From Mauremys mutica (taxonomy: Eukaryota > Chordata > Testudines > Geoemydidae), in assembly GCF_020497125.1 (NCBI RefSeq), contig NC_059074.1, positions 196,178,915 through 196,242,914 on the forward strand: a DNA stretch of 64,000 nt. The letters are read 5' to 3'. A program made the position numbers and the translations under genes. Under the pieces are notes generated by a model. It saw nothing but the letters and a program-made list of their open reading frames with translations, made no database searches and was not told the DNA's origin. The stretch's first letter is position 1; each line of letters opens with the position of its first letter. Positions 33,955 through 46,260 of the stretch are shown here, in pieces.

Positions 33955-34620
33955 TCATGGTACAAGTTCTTGACCTCAACAATATCCCATGGCAATGAGT
34001 TCTATAGTCTAGTTACTTGTGTGAAAGTATTTCCTTTAATTAGTTTTCAATTTGCCTTTTCATTTTACTGAATGCCCCCACTGTGTTTTGAAACAGGGAG
34101 AACAGAAACGTACAGTGTACCTTCTCTACACCATTCATTATTTTATTTACTTTTATCATGTCCTCCTTCTTTGTCTCTTTTAAAGCAAACAATCCCATGC
34201 CCCTAATCACTCTCTGAACCCCCTCTAACTCTGCGAGATGGGGTGACCAGTACTGAACCTAGTACACCTCTACCCAAATATAACATGACCCGATATAACA
34301 TGAATTCGGATATAACACGGTAAAGCAGTGATCGGGGGAGCGGGGCTGCGCACTCCGGTAGATCAAAGCAAGTTCAATATAACGCTGTTTCACCTATAAC
34401 GTGGTAAGATTTTTTGGCTCCCGAGGACAGTGTTATATCGAGGTAGAGGTGTATTCCAAAAGACGATGAACCACAGATATAAGAATGACATTTTCTGTAT
34501 TATCCTCCGTCCTATTCCTTATGCAACCTAACCTCTTTTGACCACAGCTGCACACTCGGTAACAGTCTTCACTAAGCTATCCATAATGATGCTCGAGTCC
34601 TCTTCGTGAATCGATACTCA
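33955..34620 (-). pseudogene. Old CR1 LINE fragment, split by a Tigger-like MITE
   Basis: Plus-strand strings such as ATCCCATGGCAATGAGTTCT, CTTCTCTACACCATTCATTA and GCTGCACACTCGGTAACAG are diverged versions of the CR1 sequence at 3665-4150 (for example CATCCCATGGCAACCAGTTCC). The order is kept, with the MITE at 34265-34451 in the middle. It is much more diverged than the 3.4-kb copy. Confidence 0.75.
34265..34451. mobile_element. Tigger/pogo-like MITE, copy 3 (inside an old CR1)
   Basis: Begins CACCTCTACCCAAATATAA; the complement of the right end is CACCTCTACCTCGATATAA. Flanked by TA at 34263-34264 and 34452-34453. The orientation is opposite to copies 1 and 2, judged by the GC-rich centre. 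Confidence 0.85.
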
Positions 34621-34639
34621 GCTGTATTCAGGTTCCTAC

Positions 34640-36237
34640 ATCTAAATATTATTAGCTTGCTAACAAGTAACTGGATGCAGAACTGTGCAGAGACTTATTT
34701 GTGCCTGCATATCCGGGTACAAAAAGGGAGTCTAGCTTTTAAAAATAGAGTCTTAAGTGACTTGCCCGAGGTCACATTGAAAGTTTGTGGAAATCTAAGA
34801 GTAAAACTCAGATTTCCTGTCTTTTACCACTAGACCATACTTCCTCCCTAATATCCATAAAAAGCAGACAGAACCTTGGCTATTAAGGTTTTGTCTAAAA
34901 CACCTCCACAGAGTAGCCTGTATGGAACTCTATTAGTCTACTTTGGATGGATGAAGGTGTTGAGTTGACCCTGCCAGAATTTTTTTTACTTTATTAACAA
35001 AAATAAGTTTTATTATGAAACTTAGCCGTGAGGAGCCAATATAGCTGTGGAAGCAGGATTCTCTTTTGCCTTATGTATTATCAACAAAATTATTACTTAG
35101 CAGAAAAAGAGCTGATTTCATATCCCAGGTTAACCTCCCAGTGTTTGCTAACATGAAAACAAAATAAAAGGAAACTTGTAAATTGTACAAATGCAATAAT
35201 GAAGTTAGAGAGAATCCCACAACGTTATTTGTATAAGGGGACTTTCCGGATTAAACCACACTTGACAATCAATAGCACATAAAACAAAATATAAAAATAA
35301 GGTTTCTCTCTCTTATAAAAACATATATTATTCATTAACTGTCAACAACAAATGCCCCAAAAAAGAGTTTATGGAATATTACTTCTAACCTTTTCACATT
35401 AACCATTTTGGAACTTAATATAAGACACAAGTCTGAAAAGAAATGTGTGCGAAGACCCACTGAAATCAAGAGGACTCCATGTGGGTTTAAGGGTCTGTCT
35501 GCAGAGATTGCTTTGAACCTTATTTTGGACAGGGACCTTATTTTGGATTGAACAAAGGACAACTATACATGGGTATTGTAATTTTATTTACAAGGTTATA
35601 AACAAATTTAAAAAACCAGAAGTGTAATTGTACTTTAAAATCATCCTTTCAACAGCACACATGAAAAGGAGAAGTTTTTGGAAAATTCATTTCCTATTAA
35701 TGATTTAGTTACATCTTACAGGCAGAAATAATAAATATTAAGCAATGTGGTTTATCTTTATTCAGTGCAAACGGAATTCCTCAAGGACAGCAAGAACGGG
35801 AACATTTTTATTTAGATTCCTTCTTTATTATCACTCTGACCATTAACTTCCTGACAGTGATATACAATATATTCCAAAACAAAAGTTGTGAATTTACAAT
35901 TTAAATTATTAAATGCAATTCAAGAAAAGATGTAATGTACCTTTAGGCACACTGTGAAAGAATCACAAATATTACAAATCATGAAAATCACAAGCCAAGG
36001 TTACATATAGAATTCCCACGCTAACCTTAGCACTTCATTAACACAGACCAGTAAACAGTAACATTCCCAATGGCCAGCACCCATCCAGACAACTTTTATT
36101 CTGCCTCTGGATTTATGCTACTATTTTAGGGTCCAATCTAAACTTCCAGTAAAGATAATGGTCATCTTTTCTTTGACCTGAATAGAACTGGACTGGGTCT
36201 TTTGTTTCCCTTTTCAATAAAATACATTTAGATATCT
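34640..36237. other. EHBP1: Intronic sequence with a MIR-like fragment
   Basis: At 34745-34850 AAGTGACTTGCCCGAGGTCA and TTACCACTAGACCATAC are MIR-like on the minus strand. Otherwise AT-rich sequence with no recognised feature. Confidence 0.5.
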
Positions 36238-36505
36238 GAGGCCTGATCGACACCCAGTGTTTGTACCAGTATAACTAGTGCACTTAGATGAAAAAAACCC
36301 AAACTCCTAAATAGTATAATCCTACTATGAACACAGTTATAAAGCTGCCTTAAACCAGCATAGCTTATTCCCCTTCCTGGAGGGGAACACCGGTATAAGC
36401 ACTTTTATACTGGAATTACTGTGTCAACACTGGGAGCGGAGCTGTTGTACCGCCAACTATGTTGGTAGAGGAAAGCCGTACAACTCTCGCAAGAAGCCAA
36501 GGCCT
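36238..36505. mobile_element. MITE fragment (GAGGCCTGATCGACACC ... AAGGCCTGAG)
   Basis: The left part, with TTTGTACCAGTATAACTAGT, and the right end GCCAAGGCCTGAG show inverted ends of the GTCTACAC type, strongly mutated. A central TTAAACCAGCATAGCTTATT and ACACCGGTATAAGCAC fit the family. No duplication found. Confidence 0.5.
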
Positions 36506-36708
36506 GAGTATATGTATTGTACGTATGATTTGTTCTGCAAAATCAAGTCTGAAGGCTCAGTGCAGTGTGAATTGTTCCTGTTTTAACATAATGGACATAT
36601 TTTGGCACAAGAATTATGCTTAGTCTATGTTGACACAGCAACTTTGTCTCTAATGATATCTGGTTACAGATACTAGGAATTATTTGACAAGGGATGTTAA
36701 CAATTCTA

Positions 36709-36882
36709 CCTCCTCTCAGGTGAGTGCCCAACTACTGTGCTATAGTCATTCTAACTCCCTCTCCAGCCCAATTAGCATTTAATTATTAATTTTTAACATT
36801 AAGTGGAACAACGACAGAAATTGATGGAGAGAGACAGATCATTCCATAGCGCAGTGATTAAGGCACTCACCTAAGAGGTGGT
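36709..36882. repeat. Inverted repeat with tRNA-like arms
   Basis: Arm 1 (36709-36764) reads, on the complement, GGAGAGGGAGTTAGAATGAC then TATAGCACAGTAGTTGGGCA then CTCACCTGAGAGGAG. Arm 2 (36826-36882) reads GGAGAGAGACAGATCATTCC then ATAGCGCAGTGATTAAGGCA then CTCACCTAAGAGGTGG. The arms could fold into a 50-bp hairpin with a roughly 60-bp AT-rich loop. Each arm resembles the A-box side of a tRNA-like SINE. A third related copy is at about 36943-36990. Confidence 0.6.
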
Positions 36883-37189
36883 AGATCCCTGTTCAAAGCC
36901 TTTCTCCTCATCAAGCAAGAGGGGACTAGAATCATTGGTCTCCTACATCCTACCTTGGGTGAGTGCTCGAGCCACTAGAATAAAGGCTGTAAGTGGGGTC
37001 ATCATCCTCTCCCTCTCCTCAGCTGTTTTGTATGGAATTAGGCAGCCTCCGAGTACTCCTACCCGATCCGGCCCCACATTCCACTCCTACCAGATCAGCC
37101 CCGACACGGCACAGAGGAGTGCCTATCTTTCTTTCACTGGCAGATAAGTGTCTAGAGATCAGCATCATTGCACATACCTAGAGACTGAA

Positions 37190-37712
37190 ACATAGGTACC
37201 TAGGGAACTTTTACCGCAAAAACTTAGGCACCAAGAGAGTTAAGCAGGTTTAGATTATGCAGAGCAGAGGTTTTGTTGACTGCAGTGCCTAAAATCACGA
37301 CTTAGGCACCTAAGTACCTTTGTGGGTCCCTGTAGTGGGAGGGCTGCAATCTCCTGCCACTCTGAGCAGCATGGTAAGGGGATGGGGAGCAGGGTTGGAT
37401 AAGGGGCAGGGTTGCTGGGGGGCAGTCAGGGCACAGGGGGCTGTTGGATGGGGCAGTCGGGGGTGGTTGGATGGAGTGGTCCAGGAGCAGGGGGGGTTTG
37501 ATGGGGTGGGGGTGTGGATAGGGGTTGGGGCAGTCAGGGGACAGGGAGCAGGGGGGTTGTTTGGGTCAGGAGTTCTGAGGGGGGGCAATTGGGGGCAGGA
37601 AGTGGGAGGGGGTCCAGGCTGTTTGGGGAGGCCCAGCCTTCCCTACCCAGCCCTCTATAAAGTTTTGCAACCCTGATGTGGTCCTCGGGCCAAAAAGTTT
37701 GCCCACCGCGGC
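37190..37712. repeat. Composite repeat: TAGGCACCTAAG segment joined to a G-rich hAT 3' part
   Basis: The left piece ends TTAGGCACCTAAGTACCTTTGTGG. From about 37325 there are degenerate 30-45 bp G-rich units (GGGGCAGTCAGGGCACAGGG, GGGCAGTCAGGGGACAGGGA). The right end GGTCCTCGGGCCAAAAAGTT followed by TGCCCACC looks like a hAT terminus. No matching left terminus was found. Confidence 0.5.
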
Positions 37713-38984
37713 CTACATCTTGGCTACGTCCTTGCTCCCTGGCTCCAGAAGTACTGACCACTCATCTTCTAACAATATTCTGATAGTGGGGTGGGGGGGA
37801 AATAGTGAAACAGTACAGAAGACACAGACATGTTTTTGTATGCAATACTGGTGCTGCATTTCTTTAAGTTATACATTCTTTAAAAACCACTTCTATGTGC
37901 ACATACTTTGCACTCCGTCTACAACTCAAGAACGGTGAGAGCAGCACTGAAGTCTACTCTAATGGTGAAACCCTGTCTTAAGAGACCCCCGTGTGCTAGC
38001 TGACCCCTTCTCACTGTGTCAGGTGCAATTCTGTTGGGTCTGTAATTAAAGGTCACCTTTAACAGGCAATCAATGTTCACTCATCTCTTGAGTTCTCTTA
38101 CTTATAACAGACATCACTGTACTCCTGAACCACGCAATGGATGTTTAGGGAAATAAATAAAATATACAGCCTGGGTAATTTACACTGATGCTTTAAGAAG
38201 CAACCCGGACACCCCAGCAAACAGCCAGTCATTGGGATTATGTGTTCTGGTTCTGTGTAGAAGAATCCTGCCTTCAGGTCATGGAATCCCATCAGAGTTC
38301 CATAGGCTGTGCACAGCAGCAAGTCATGCTCCCTGGCCTCGTTTTCTGCAGAGTGACGCTCCATGCGGCACAAGGGGTGAATATCCCAAACCATGTCCTC
38401 TGCTTGTACAGCGGAACACCAATGCCACTGCCAGGAAGTCACCACAGCAGTGAGATGAGGGAAGCAGGGGCAGGCTTCGTCCCTTGGTAGTGCAATAGCC
38501 TTTTCTATTATGTATTGCTCTAGTTCCCAGAAATGCCTGTGTTCACACCTCCATAAATTGGGATAGGCTCTAGTACGTCAACGACCAATGCCAGTTTTCT
38601 AACTCCCAGCTGAAAGTCCCATCTGCTGATCTAGGGCCACCTCCTGTATTTTTTAAATACAGGACGGATAAACCCATTAAAGTTTAAAAAAAAAAAAGTC
38701 AAAAGGTGTTGGTCTGAATAAGCACTGGGTCCTCAGGCAGAGAGTTACACTGAGGTGAAGACAGACGAAAACAAGAGAGATGCTGGGGGCCTTCACAGCT
38801 GTTCTCAGGAAAGTTCTGTTACATGTTCAAAACATTTATTTTTGCTTACCGTGTGTATTGTTCACATTCAGGGCAGTGATCCACAAAAATCTCCAACAGC
38901 TAATATTGTCTTAGAACTGTGCAAGCATCCAGTCTCTAACATGCATTCATCTAGCAATCACCACTTCCTTTGTCCTAAACTATG
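37713..38984. other. EHBP1: Intronic sequence, nothing recognised
   Basis: Overlapping 73-115 aa open frames at 38.1-38.5 kb on both strands lack known motifs. No repeat recognised. Confidence 0.45.
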
Positions 38985-38992
38985 TCTTATAG

Positions 38993-39279
38993 CAGGGGTC
39001 GGCAACCTTTCAGAAGTGGTGTGCCAAGTCTTCATTTATTCACTCTAATTTAAGGTTTCGCATGCCAGTAATACATTTTAACGTTTTTAGAAGGTCTCTT
39101 TCTATAAGTCTATAATATATAACTAAACTATTGTTGTATGTAAAGTAAATAAGGTTTTTAAAATGTTTTAGAAGCATCATTTAAAATTAAATTAAAATGC
39201 AGAGCCCCCCGGATGGGTGGCCAGGACCTGGGCAGTGCGAGTGCCACTGAAAATCACATGCCATAGGTTGCCTACCCAG
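38993..39279. mobile_element. hAT-type (Charlie-like) MITE, 287 bp
   Basis: Begins CAGGGGTCGGCAACCTTTCA and, on the complement, CTGGGTAGGCAACCTATGGC. Flanks TCTTATAG (38985-38992) and TCGTATAG (39280-39287) match in 7 of 8. The AT-rich centre and the GGCAGTGCGAGTGCCACTGA block match a family common in turtles. Confidence 0.85.
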
Positions 39280-39934
39280 TCGTATAGTCTCCCTTTCTAC
39301 TGAAATTCCCAAAGGAAGAAGGGGGGTGAGTGTGCAGAGAGATCTCAATATACTTATCCTTTTTTAATGGCAGATCCCTCCCACTATGATTGAAGGAGGG
39401 GTACCTGAGACCTGCAAGGAAATCCAGTTCCATCTTCCCAGCTCATAAGGCAGCTATGCAGACAGTGGGATCTTCCATTCTGCGCCTTACTCCGTGTGCC
39501 ACTCCTGGCAGCATAATTCACTCAGGAGCCACGCGGCCAGGAGCTCGCTCTCCCCATCACCAAAGGATGTTCAAGCTGTGGAGTGGGGGTTATGGTGCAG
39601 TGAGTAGGGAATCCGAGCACTTTTGAGGGGCTTCTACAGGCTGGAGTGGGGAGGGAGGGGGGCAGAAGGAAGAAAGCCATATAGTTTATCCTCACTCCTT
39701 CCATGAGTTAAACTTTCTGGCTGCCCATGTGCTCCAAAGCACAGAAGAAAGAAGAGAACGGGGATCCTGTTCCACCAGGCTGACAAGAAAGCAGCTTTCT
39801 GTATCATGGGAACTTCATGGGTTTATTGTTGTCGTTCTTTTTAAGAACATTAGTAGTTCTCACAGGATGGAGCGTAAGTGTCTCACCCTACTTTATCTTA
39901 AAGTACACTGAAGCTGGGAGCATGACTCCCAGGC

Positions 39935-40400
39935 CAGGTATACAAACGCGTTAGCTCTGCTTGAGCTAGCACATTCAAAGTTGCAGTGTGGACACTGCAG
40001 CACAGGCTAGCCACGCGATACAAGCCCACCTGATCTCCGGTAAGCAGCCAATAAAATGTGTGTGTTAACTCAGTATTTCTCTTCCTTCTGTATAAAAATT
40101 GGTGCCTTTGAAAAATAACATTCTTTCTGTGTTCCACCAGCTTTCAAGCTAACCTCCTGTCCCTTTGTATATACTTGGCTGCCCAGTGCCCTCAGATAAC
40201 TATCTATCTTCAAATGTCTCCTGAGCGAACAATAATTCACTGACATCAGTTCAGTTACAGTTCCCATATCCTGAGTCCACGTTCGGGTGGCTACCCCATA
40301 CTGCTGCTCCTGCCACAATGTCTACACTGCTACTTTTAGTGCATTAGCTCAAGCGGAACGAACACCCAGCCTGGGAGAGACAGTCCCAGATGCACTGTAG
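39935..40400. mobile_element. GTCTACACTG-type MITE interrupted by another repeat
   Basis: The left piece carries AAACGCGTTAGCTCTGCTTG and TGCAGTGTGGACACTGCAGC; the right piece carries AATGTCTACACTGCTACTTT, TTAGCTCAAGCGGAACG and ATGCACTGTAGACAT. The repeat at 40044-40276 lies between them. The exact borders and the duplications are not clear. Confidence 0.5.
40044..40276 (-). repeat. Unnamed dispersed repeat, copy A
   Basis: The complement of this segment aligns along its length with 43776-44005. The 76 bases nearest 40044 differ at only about six positions (shared core TTATTTTTCAAAGGCACCAA then TTTTTATACAG). The rest is less conserved, with shared blocks GGGCACTG-GCAGCCAAGT, TAGCTTGAAA and TGGAACACA. 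I do not recognise the family. Confidence 0.75.
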
Positions 40401-40791
40401 ACATATTTTGGTAGGTTTTCCTATACTCTAAAATAACTCAAGGAAAAATGTTCTATAATTTTGCAGACCTTACCGTTAACAATGAATCAAGGCAGAGCCC
40501 TGCATGTGATATTCATTGCTAAATCTAGAAGCATTTCACAGTGTCTGTTCCACTTCTATACAAATATTTTAGAACAAATTTATTGAATTTAAAGAGCCAG
40601 CATTTTTTCTAGGAGGTAATAGACTTTTGGCATGTAATGCTTTACCAGGGTTCATTCCTGAGTATAGAGTTGGGCCCTGAGCACAAGACCTCATACTCCC
40701 GTCCCCACTCCTTCTGCTAAGCCCATGAGACAAGCTGGTGTAGCTGTCCTTAGTGCTAGTAACCGTATCAGCACTACTAGATTTACTAGAG

Positions 40792-41677
40792 CAGTGGTTC
40801 CCAAACTGGGGTTCATGAAATGTTACAGGGGGTTCTCGGGGAAAAAATACCCTAATAGTGGACAGAGCTGTCCATAGGGACTCCAGGCAGCGCGGGGCCA
40901 ACAGCCCAGAACCTTGGGGACTTCCAAGAGCTCAGCAGATCAAAGCAAACATCTCTATCACACTGAGGAGATTTAAACTTCAAGACTCCTTACACAAAAT
41001 AGAAAGGGAGGTGGTTATTTTTTGCTGTTTTTAAAATTAAATAGGCTGCTAGTGTTGTTTTTAAATTATGATGAAGAACAAGTTTAAGCTTTGTTGTAAT
41101 GTGTGTTGTTTGTTTGCCTGGACTGCTCAAGACCCGAATGCCTGTGTAGGAGGAACTCTTTGAGTTGGCTTCTTAAATACCTTTATGCTGTTTCACATCT
41201 GATACTCCTTGATGAAACATAGGAGACAGAGGCATCAGTACAGGGGCGGGGTGACAAGGGTCACGTGCCGTCCCCGCGGCAGCATGCCCGCCTGCAGGTC
41301 CCTCCCCTTTTTTTCCGGCAGTGCCCCCCCCCCGGGCCTCTAGGAGTGCAGGGACTTTGCCCCCACACCTCTTTTTGCTACTAGTGCCTTGATAAGAGCC
41401 TTGTCTTATAACAGGCTGAATTCAAAAGTGATACAAGCTACAAAAGATCTTGGAAGTGTGGTGCCGTTTTCATAAAGTAATAAATACTGTAATGATAATT
41501 AATAGTGTGTAATCATATCATAAACACAAATATTCATCTTTCCAAGATCACTGCTTTTATAATTTATGCTGAGGTCAGAGAGAAAATCCCTAGAAATATT
41601 CATTGGGGGGGGGGGGAGTTCACAAGCTTTGACATTTTAGTGAAAGGGGTTCACAGGTTAAAGTTTGGGAACCACTG
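40792..41677. mobile_element. hAT transposon derivative (886 bp) with perfect 8-bp duplication
   Basis: The ends CAGTGGTTCCCAAACTGGGG and, on the complement, CAGTGGTTCCCAAACTTTAA are flanked by TACTAGAG at 40784-40791 and 41678-41685. No transposase frame. It contains a GC-rich inset (about 41246-41370) and a run of 14 G at 41605-41618. The inset may be a further insertion. Confidence 0.95.
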
Positions 41678-41685
41678 TACTAGAG

Positions 41686-43775
41686 GCAACTAATACTGCT
41701 AAGGCTACAAGCACCACCACCACGAGAGAACATCCCAGGAATTGAAATAAGCAGGTAACATATCTTTACTGTTCTCCTCCGGTGCGGTGCAGTGCAATGC
41801 AGCCCTTCTTGGGGCACTGACAATGGGAGGTAGGCTTTGGTTAACAGCTGTGGAGCACAGGGTTCACAAGACAAATTGATTTAGAATCCGTCCACTCCAA
41901 AATACAGATGACACAATAAGATATACAACCAATATAAAAATACCCCAATCAGGGGTCAAAAACTAATTTAGCAAACAGAAAATACCCCAACATCAGAAGA
42001 TGGAGGATATTAAAATGCCCTTATCATACTGAAGGCATGGCACATTAAAAACACAGGCTTAATTTGCTCAAGAAAAAGGGCTGCTTACAGCTCTCATGGA
42101 ATGGAGAAGTAGAAAAGATGCATGTTATACATTTAAGTTTAAAAGGAAGGTTATTTTCGAGCTGAAGTTGTGTGGAAAGTATTAGTTTGTTAAAGATCTT
42201 TCTATAATATACTTTCCCATTCTCTCAAAGGCCCATATCTTGTGGTGGAGCAGCTGGCATAATCTCTCCTTACAGGGATTCATCCTACTAAAGTTTTACT
42301 GCGTGGATTGAAAAAACCATCAGGACACCAACAACAGAGGATAGTCCCAGGACTTGCAGTAAGTATAGATGCTGAGGTTGCTTGTAACACCGTCCTCAAT
42401 TTCTTCAGTTCTCAGTCAGCAACTCCCATGATTAAACCAGCCACAAAGAGAGCTTTCTGAACCCAGCGGTTTTACGATTACTCTTGGATGCATTTCAATG
42501 CCAGTGAAACTCAAACAGCATGTAGTATATGCAAAAAGTCCACAGGAATAAAAATACCTTTAGTAATGGCACAGCCAGTTTCAAAACTGTATTATGAAAA
42601 GACTTGCAGATGCTGGGAATTATAAGGGGTTGTTTGAAGGGATGAAAAGTGATTTTATCAAGAGTGCAAAAAGCCATTAACAGACAAACGAAGTACCATC
42701 ACAGCAGATCTTTAAACTGTGTATTGGTGAGCAAAAGAAAAACTAATTTTCGCATTAGAAGCATAAGAAGTGTTCTTTATAAGCTAAAGTTACTGATAAT
42801 GGGAAACAGGCTATATATTCCTCAGAAACTATGGCTAAAGAAAAACTAGACTCCTTGGCTTTGTGCAACTAGAAACTAAATGACAGAAAGGCAGGCCTTT
42901 TCTCTTTTCAGCATCCTTATAGATCTAAGTTCTGATACAGAAACAAGAGAAAAAAAACCTTTTCATTTATGTTAACTTGCTTGACCCACAGACATTTGTT
43001 CCAAGTTCTGTGTCCACTATGAGCTAAATTTGAAGACGAGCTCAGTTCAAATTAAGACACCAAAGCAAATGGCCAGATTTTTCAAGAGTTCGGCTCACTT
43101 GGTGCAGAGCTCTTCTGAGCATCTTGCCATAAGCATCGCAATCTTTCATAGCCCTATTCAACTAGCATTCGGGTTACCTACAGGAGTGGCCAGGACACCA
43201 ATTCCAATTTTCCAGAGTTACTAGCCACCACCACCAAAAAAAATCCACACAACCGAGAACAAAATAATAAACCATACTTGGCTAACATGGCCAGAGTTAT
43301 GGCGGCTGGGCGTGACGAGGCAGATGACAGTAATGACAAATAGAGGGGATGGTGTTACAGGACATCTGTTAAGGCTAAGGCCCTTGCTGATACATTGCAA
43401 CTACATGGGCCACAGGTTAGCCCCGTGAACTCTCAGCTCGCTGGTGCAGTTCCTTATTTGAAAAGAACAGCAAGCTGTTTTGACAGTTCTTTATTATTTT
43501 AAATCTCCTCCTACGCACTTTGATAAACAAAGGAATTCAGAATTTACTTAATGAGCTATCACTCAAAATAAAGGAAGTTCATGATGTGAATTGAGTAGCA
43601 GTATACATTGCACTGCGAACTGTATTAACACGCTGGATTCTCTAATTACTTCTTTTATTTAACATGGGTTTTTTAATGCTAAAGTCAGTGGGTATGCAAA
43701 GAAGTTTTCCCAGGCAGAAATTGTGTACATCATTGTCTTGCTATTTATCATGAAGTGGTTCCTTGTTTTTCAAAA
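41686..43775. other. EHBP1: Intronic sequence, nothing recognised
   Basis: No gene or repeat family recognised. Confidence 0.45.
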
Positions 43776-44005
43776 GCGGGATCTGGGTACTATAATTGTA
43801 CAGGTGTCAGTAAATTACTGTTAGCTCAGGAGCAAATTAAAGATAGGTGTTATTCTGGGGCACTGTGCAGCCAAGTTTATAGGAAGAGACTGTAGGATAG
43901 CTTGAAATCTAATGGAACACAAAGTACAGGTTATTTTTCAAAGGCACCAATTTTTATACAGGAGGAAGAGAAATACTGAGTCCACAAAAACGTTTTATTG
44001 GCTGC
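43776..44005 (+). repeat. Unnamed dispersed repeat, copy B
   Basis: Inverted partner of 40044-40276, ending in the shared GTTTTATTGGCTGC. Its start is set where similarity fades (GGGATCTGGGTACTATAATT against the other copy's CAGGATATGGGAACTGTAAC). Confidence 0.75.
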
Positions 44006-44385
44006 ATATATTAAGTCATTACAAATACATCACACAGCATAGCAACAACATATTGGATGTGTATGCTGAATAAAACCATAATCCTGTTTATCCCCAAAAT
44101 TATTAATATTCTGGGCCTTGCAGATCCCACAATTTAACAGCTGTAGAATCCACTCCTTGCTATAGAGTTGTGCTCTGGAAAATAAGATTTCTTGTTTGTT
44201 AGTTTTTTGTTAAAGGAAAAGTCATGGTTGTGAAGAAAACTTCAATATGTGAACAGAAACAGACTTCATGCGACTACAGGCAGCCTGAAACATTAGCTGA
44301 GAGGTGTGTCTGTGAATGTCTTATTCAACTCAATCAGTTGTGAACCTGGAATCCTAAAGATGACAACCGAGATGTCAGTGACGTT

Positions 44386-44410
44386 GTATGTATATATATA
44401 TATATATATT
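44386..44410. repeat. (TA)n microsatellite
   Basis: TATGTATATATATATATATA-type run, about eleven TA units. Confidence 0.9.
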
Positions 44411-45019
44411 TCTGCTAATTTTAGCTTGGACCCCAGTCCTGAATTCTCTGCAATGTCTCCCCAGGTGCCAACAGTCAACTGTCAAAACCTCCAGCTTCCC
44501 ACCTGACAACTTCTTTAAACACTGTTAATACAAAAATGTCTTATGTTGAAGACTGAAAATGTTAGGAAAGCATAAAACAGAGTCTGTGCAAATAACTAAT
44601 GGTGAATACAGCATTTATTGAAAACCTCAATTTTTTAAAATTGAATTTGAACAGCTGCAGAATTTCTAGTCTCCTACAGAGGGCCACAGAACATAGGCAC
44701 AGGTGGACAGGAAATCTTGATGCTGTTCCATAGTAGCGCAATAGCCTGCTGGAATTCTACTCCATCATCATGGAGAGGAAGATGCTCACAAACTGAGTCA
44801 CTAGGTAGCCAAAGCAGAAGACTTCACAGACTCTTAAGAGCAGACAGGGAGAAGCTTTTACAAATAAATAAATAAAACTGAGTTCCTGAACAGAGAAAAG
44901 CACACCGGAGCACCCACCCACGGAGTACACACCTATAACCGAGACAGCAGGTAAGAGCAGATTGGCTCCCACACACCCAGCGCGTGCTGCAGTCTCCTTA
45001 CTAGGCAGAAGGCAGGGGC

Positions 45020-45128
45020 CGTATTCACGGAGCCGAATGTGCCGGCGTAGGAGCACCAGTCGCGCCAGCATAGGGGCACCAGTTCAAAAATACTGCGTAC
45101 GGCCCCCTAAATCCTAAGGACGGCCCTG
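45020..45128. mobile_element. hAT element right-end fragment
   Basis: It ends TACGGCCCCCTAAATCCTAA followed by GGACGGCCCTG, whose complement CAGGGCCGTCCTTAGGATTT is a typical hAT terminus and is related to the inner hAT at 24351. It contains an imperfect tandem GTAGGAGCACCAG / CATAGGGGCACCAG. No left end identified. Confidence 0.55.
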
Positions 45129-45458
45129 TCAATAAGACATCCTCTCTCTCTACACTCAAAAGAGAGGCTTATTGTAATAAAAACCAACCCATTACAGTGG
45201 GTTTGTAGCATTATATTGGGCTATAATCCACTTTTTTTGTGCACAATTGTTTTTCCCATTGCTGGAACACTGACTCAAGTCAAGAAATTTCAGTAATAAA
45301 TTGTGTTTCTCTCAGAAACTGAATAACACTTCATTACAGGCCCAGTGCTACAAAGACTTACTATTAGGCACACTGCTTAATTTCTGTAAATTGCCTCACT
45401 GGTAACAGTAAACACAATGCCCAGCAGCAAGTCTTTGTGGGATTGGGGCACAAGAATG

Positions 45459-45668
45459 CAGTATTGCCAATGCGAAGTATTCAACTATCTTGAATCAAGC
45501 CCATAAGAGTCAAGACTTTTTTTTTTTTATTATTTCAATCACAGACTCATTTTTCAACCAGCTTTTGGGTTATTTTTATTGCCTTCCAATGTCACGGCCT
45601 CTGGATTGATATTTTCAAGCTTTTTTCTATAACCACAAGGGCTTCCATTAAAATTTTTTTTTTAAATT
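45459..45668 (+). mobile_element. CAGTATTGCCAA MITE, copy 2
   Basis: Begins CAGTATTGCCAATGCGAAG and carries the family landmarks ATTTTCAAGCTTTTTTCTAT and AACCACAAGGGCTTCC. Diverged relative to 29057. Confidence 0.55.
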
Positions 45669-46260
45669 GTCTACATCATGACTTCAGGAACTAGGGCTTG
45701 AAGAACTGCACCAAATATCACAAAACATGCAAAAAATAGAGAGGGAGAATAAGAATGAGAATGAGAATGAATGCACTGTGGAAATAAGGTAATCTAGCCA
45801 TAACATTTTAGAAGGGTAGAAGGAACAGTGCCAGGAGAATAATATTAAAGTAAGCCTTTTGCATCTACCTAGCAAATCTATCTATAAACCATCCTAAAGA
45901 TGTAGCAAGAAACATTTCCCACCTGTCTTCAACTCCTCCCTCCCGTATTTCTAAACATCTCGAGGGGGAGGCACCGTATATATTAAAAAAAACACTAGTC
46001 TCGTTCAGAGGTTCCCTTCCCAGTGCCCTGATGGCAATTCTGGGTAGCCATAAGGATGGTGGAGGGGCAAGTAGAAAGTTTGAACAGAAAGGGAAACAAA
46101 GTAGAAGCTAGAGTAGGGAACGAAAGAAATAAGCATTAAGGAGCCAGCGACTGGAAAGGGGTGTTGGCAGGAAGCAGAGAGCCCAACAGCTACACACTTG
46201 GGAGCAGGGACAAGAAAGAAAGGAGAACAGAGTTTCAGATGAGACGGAGGAACAGATTTT

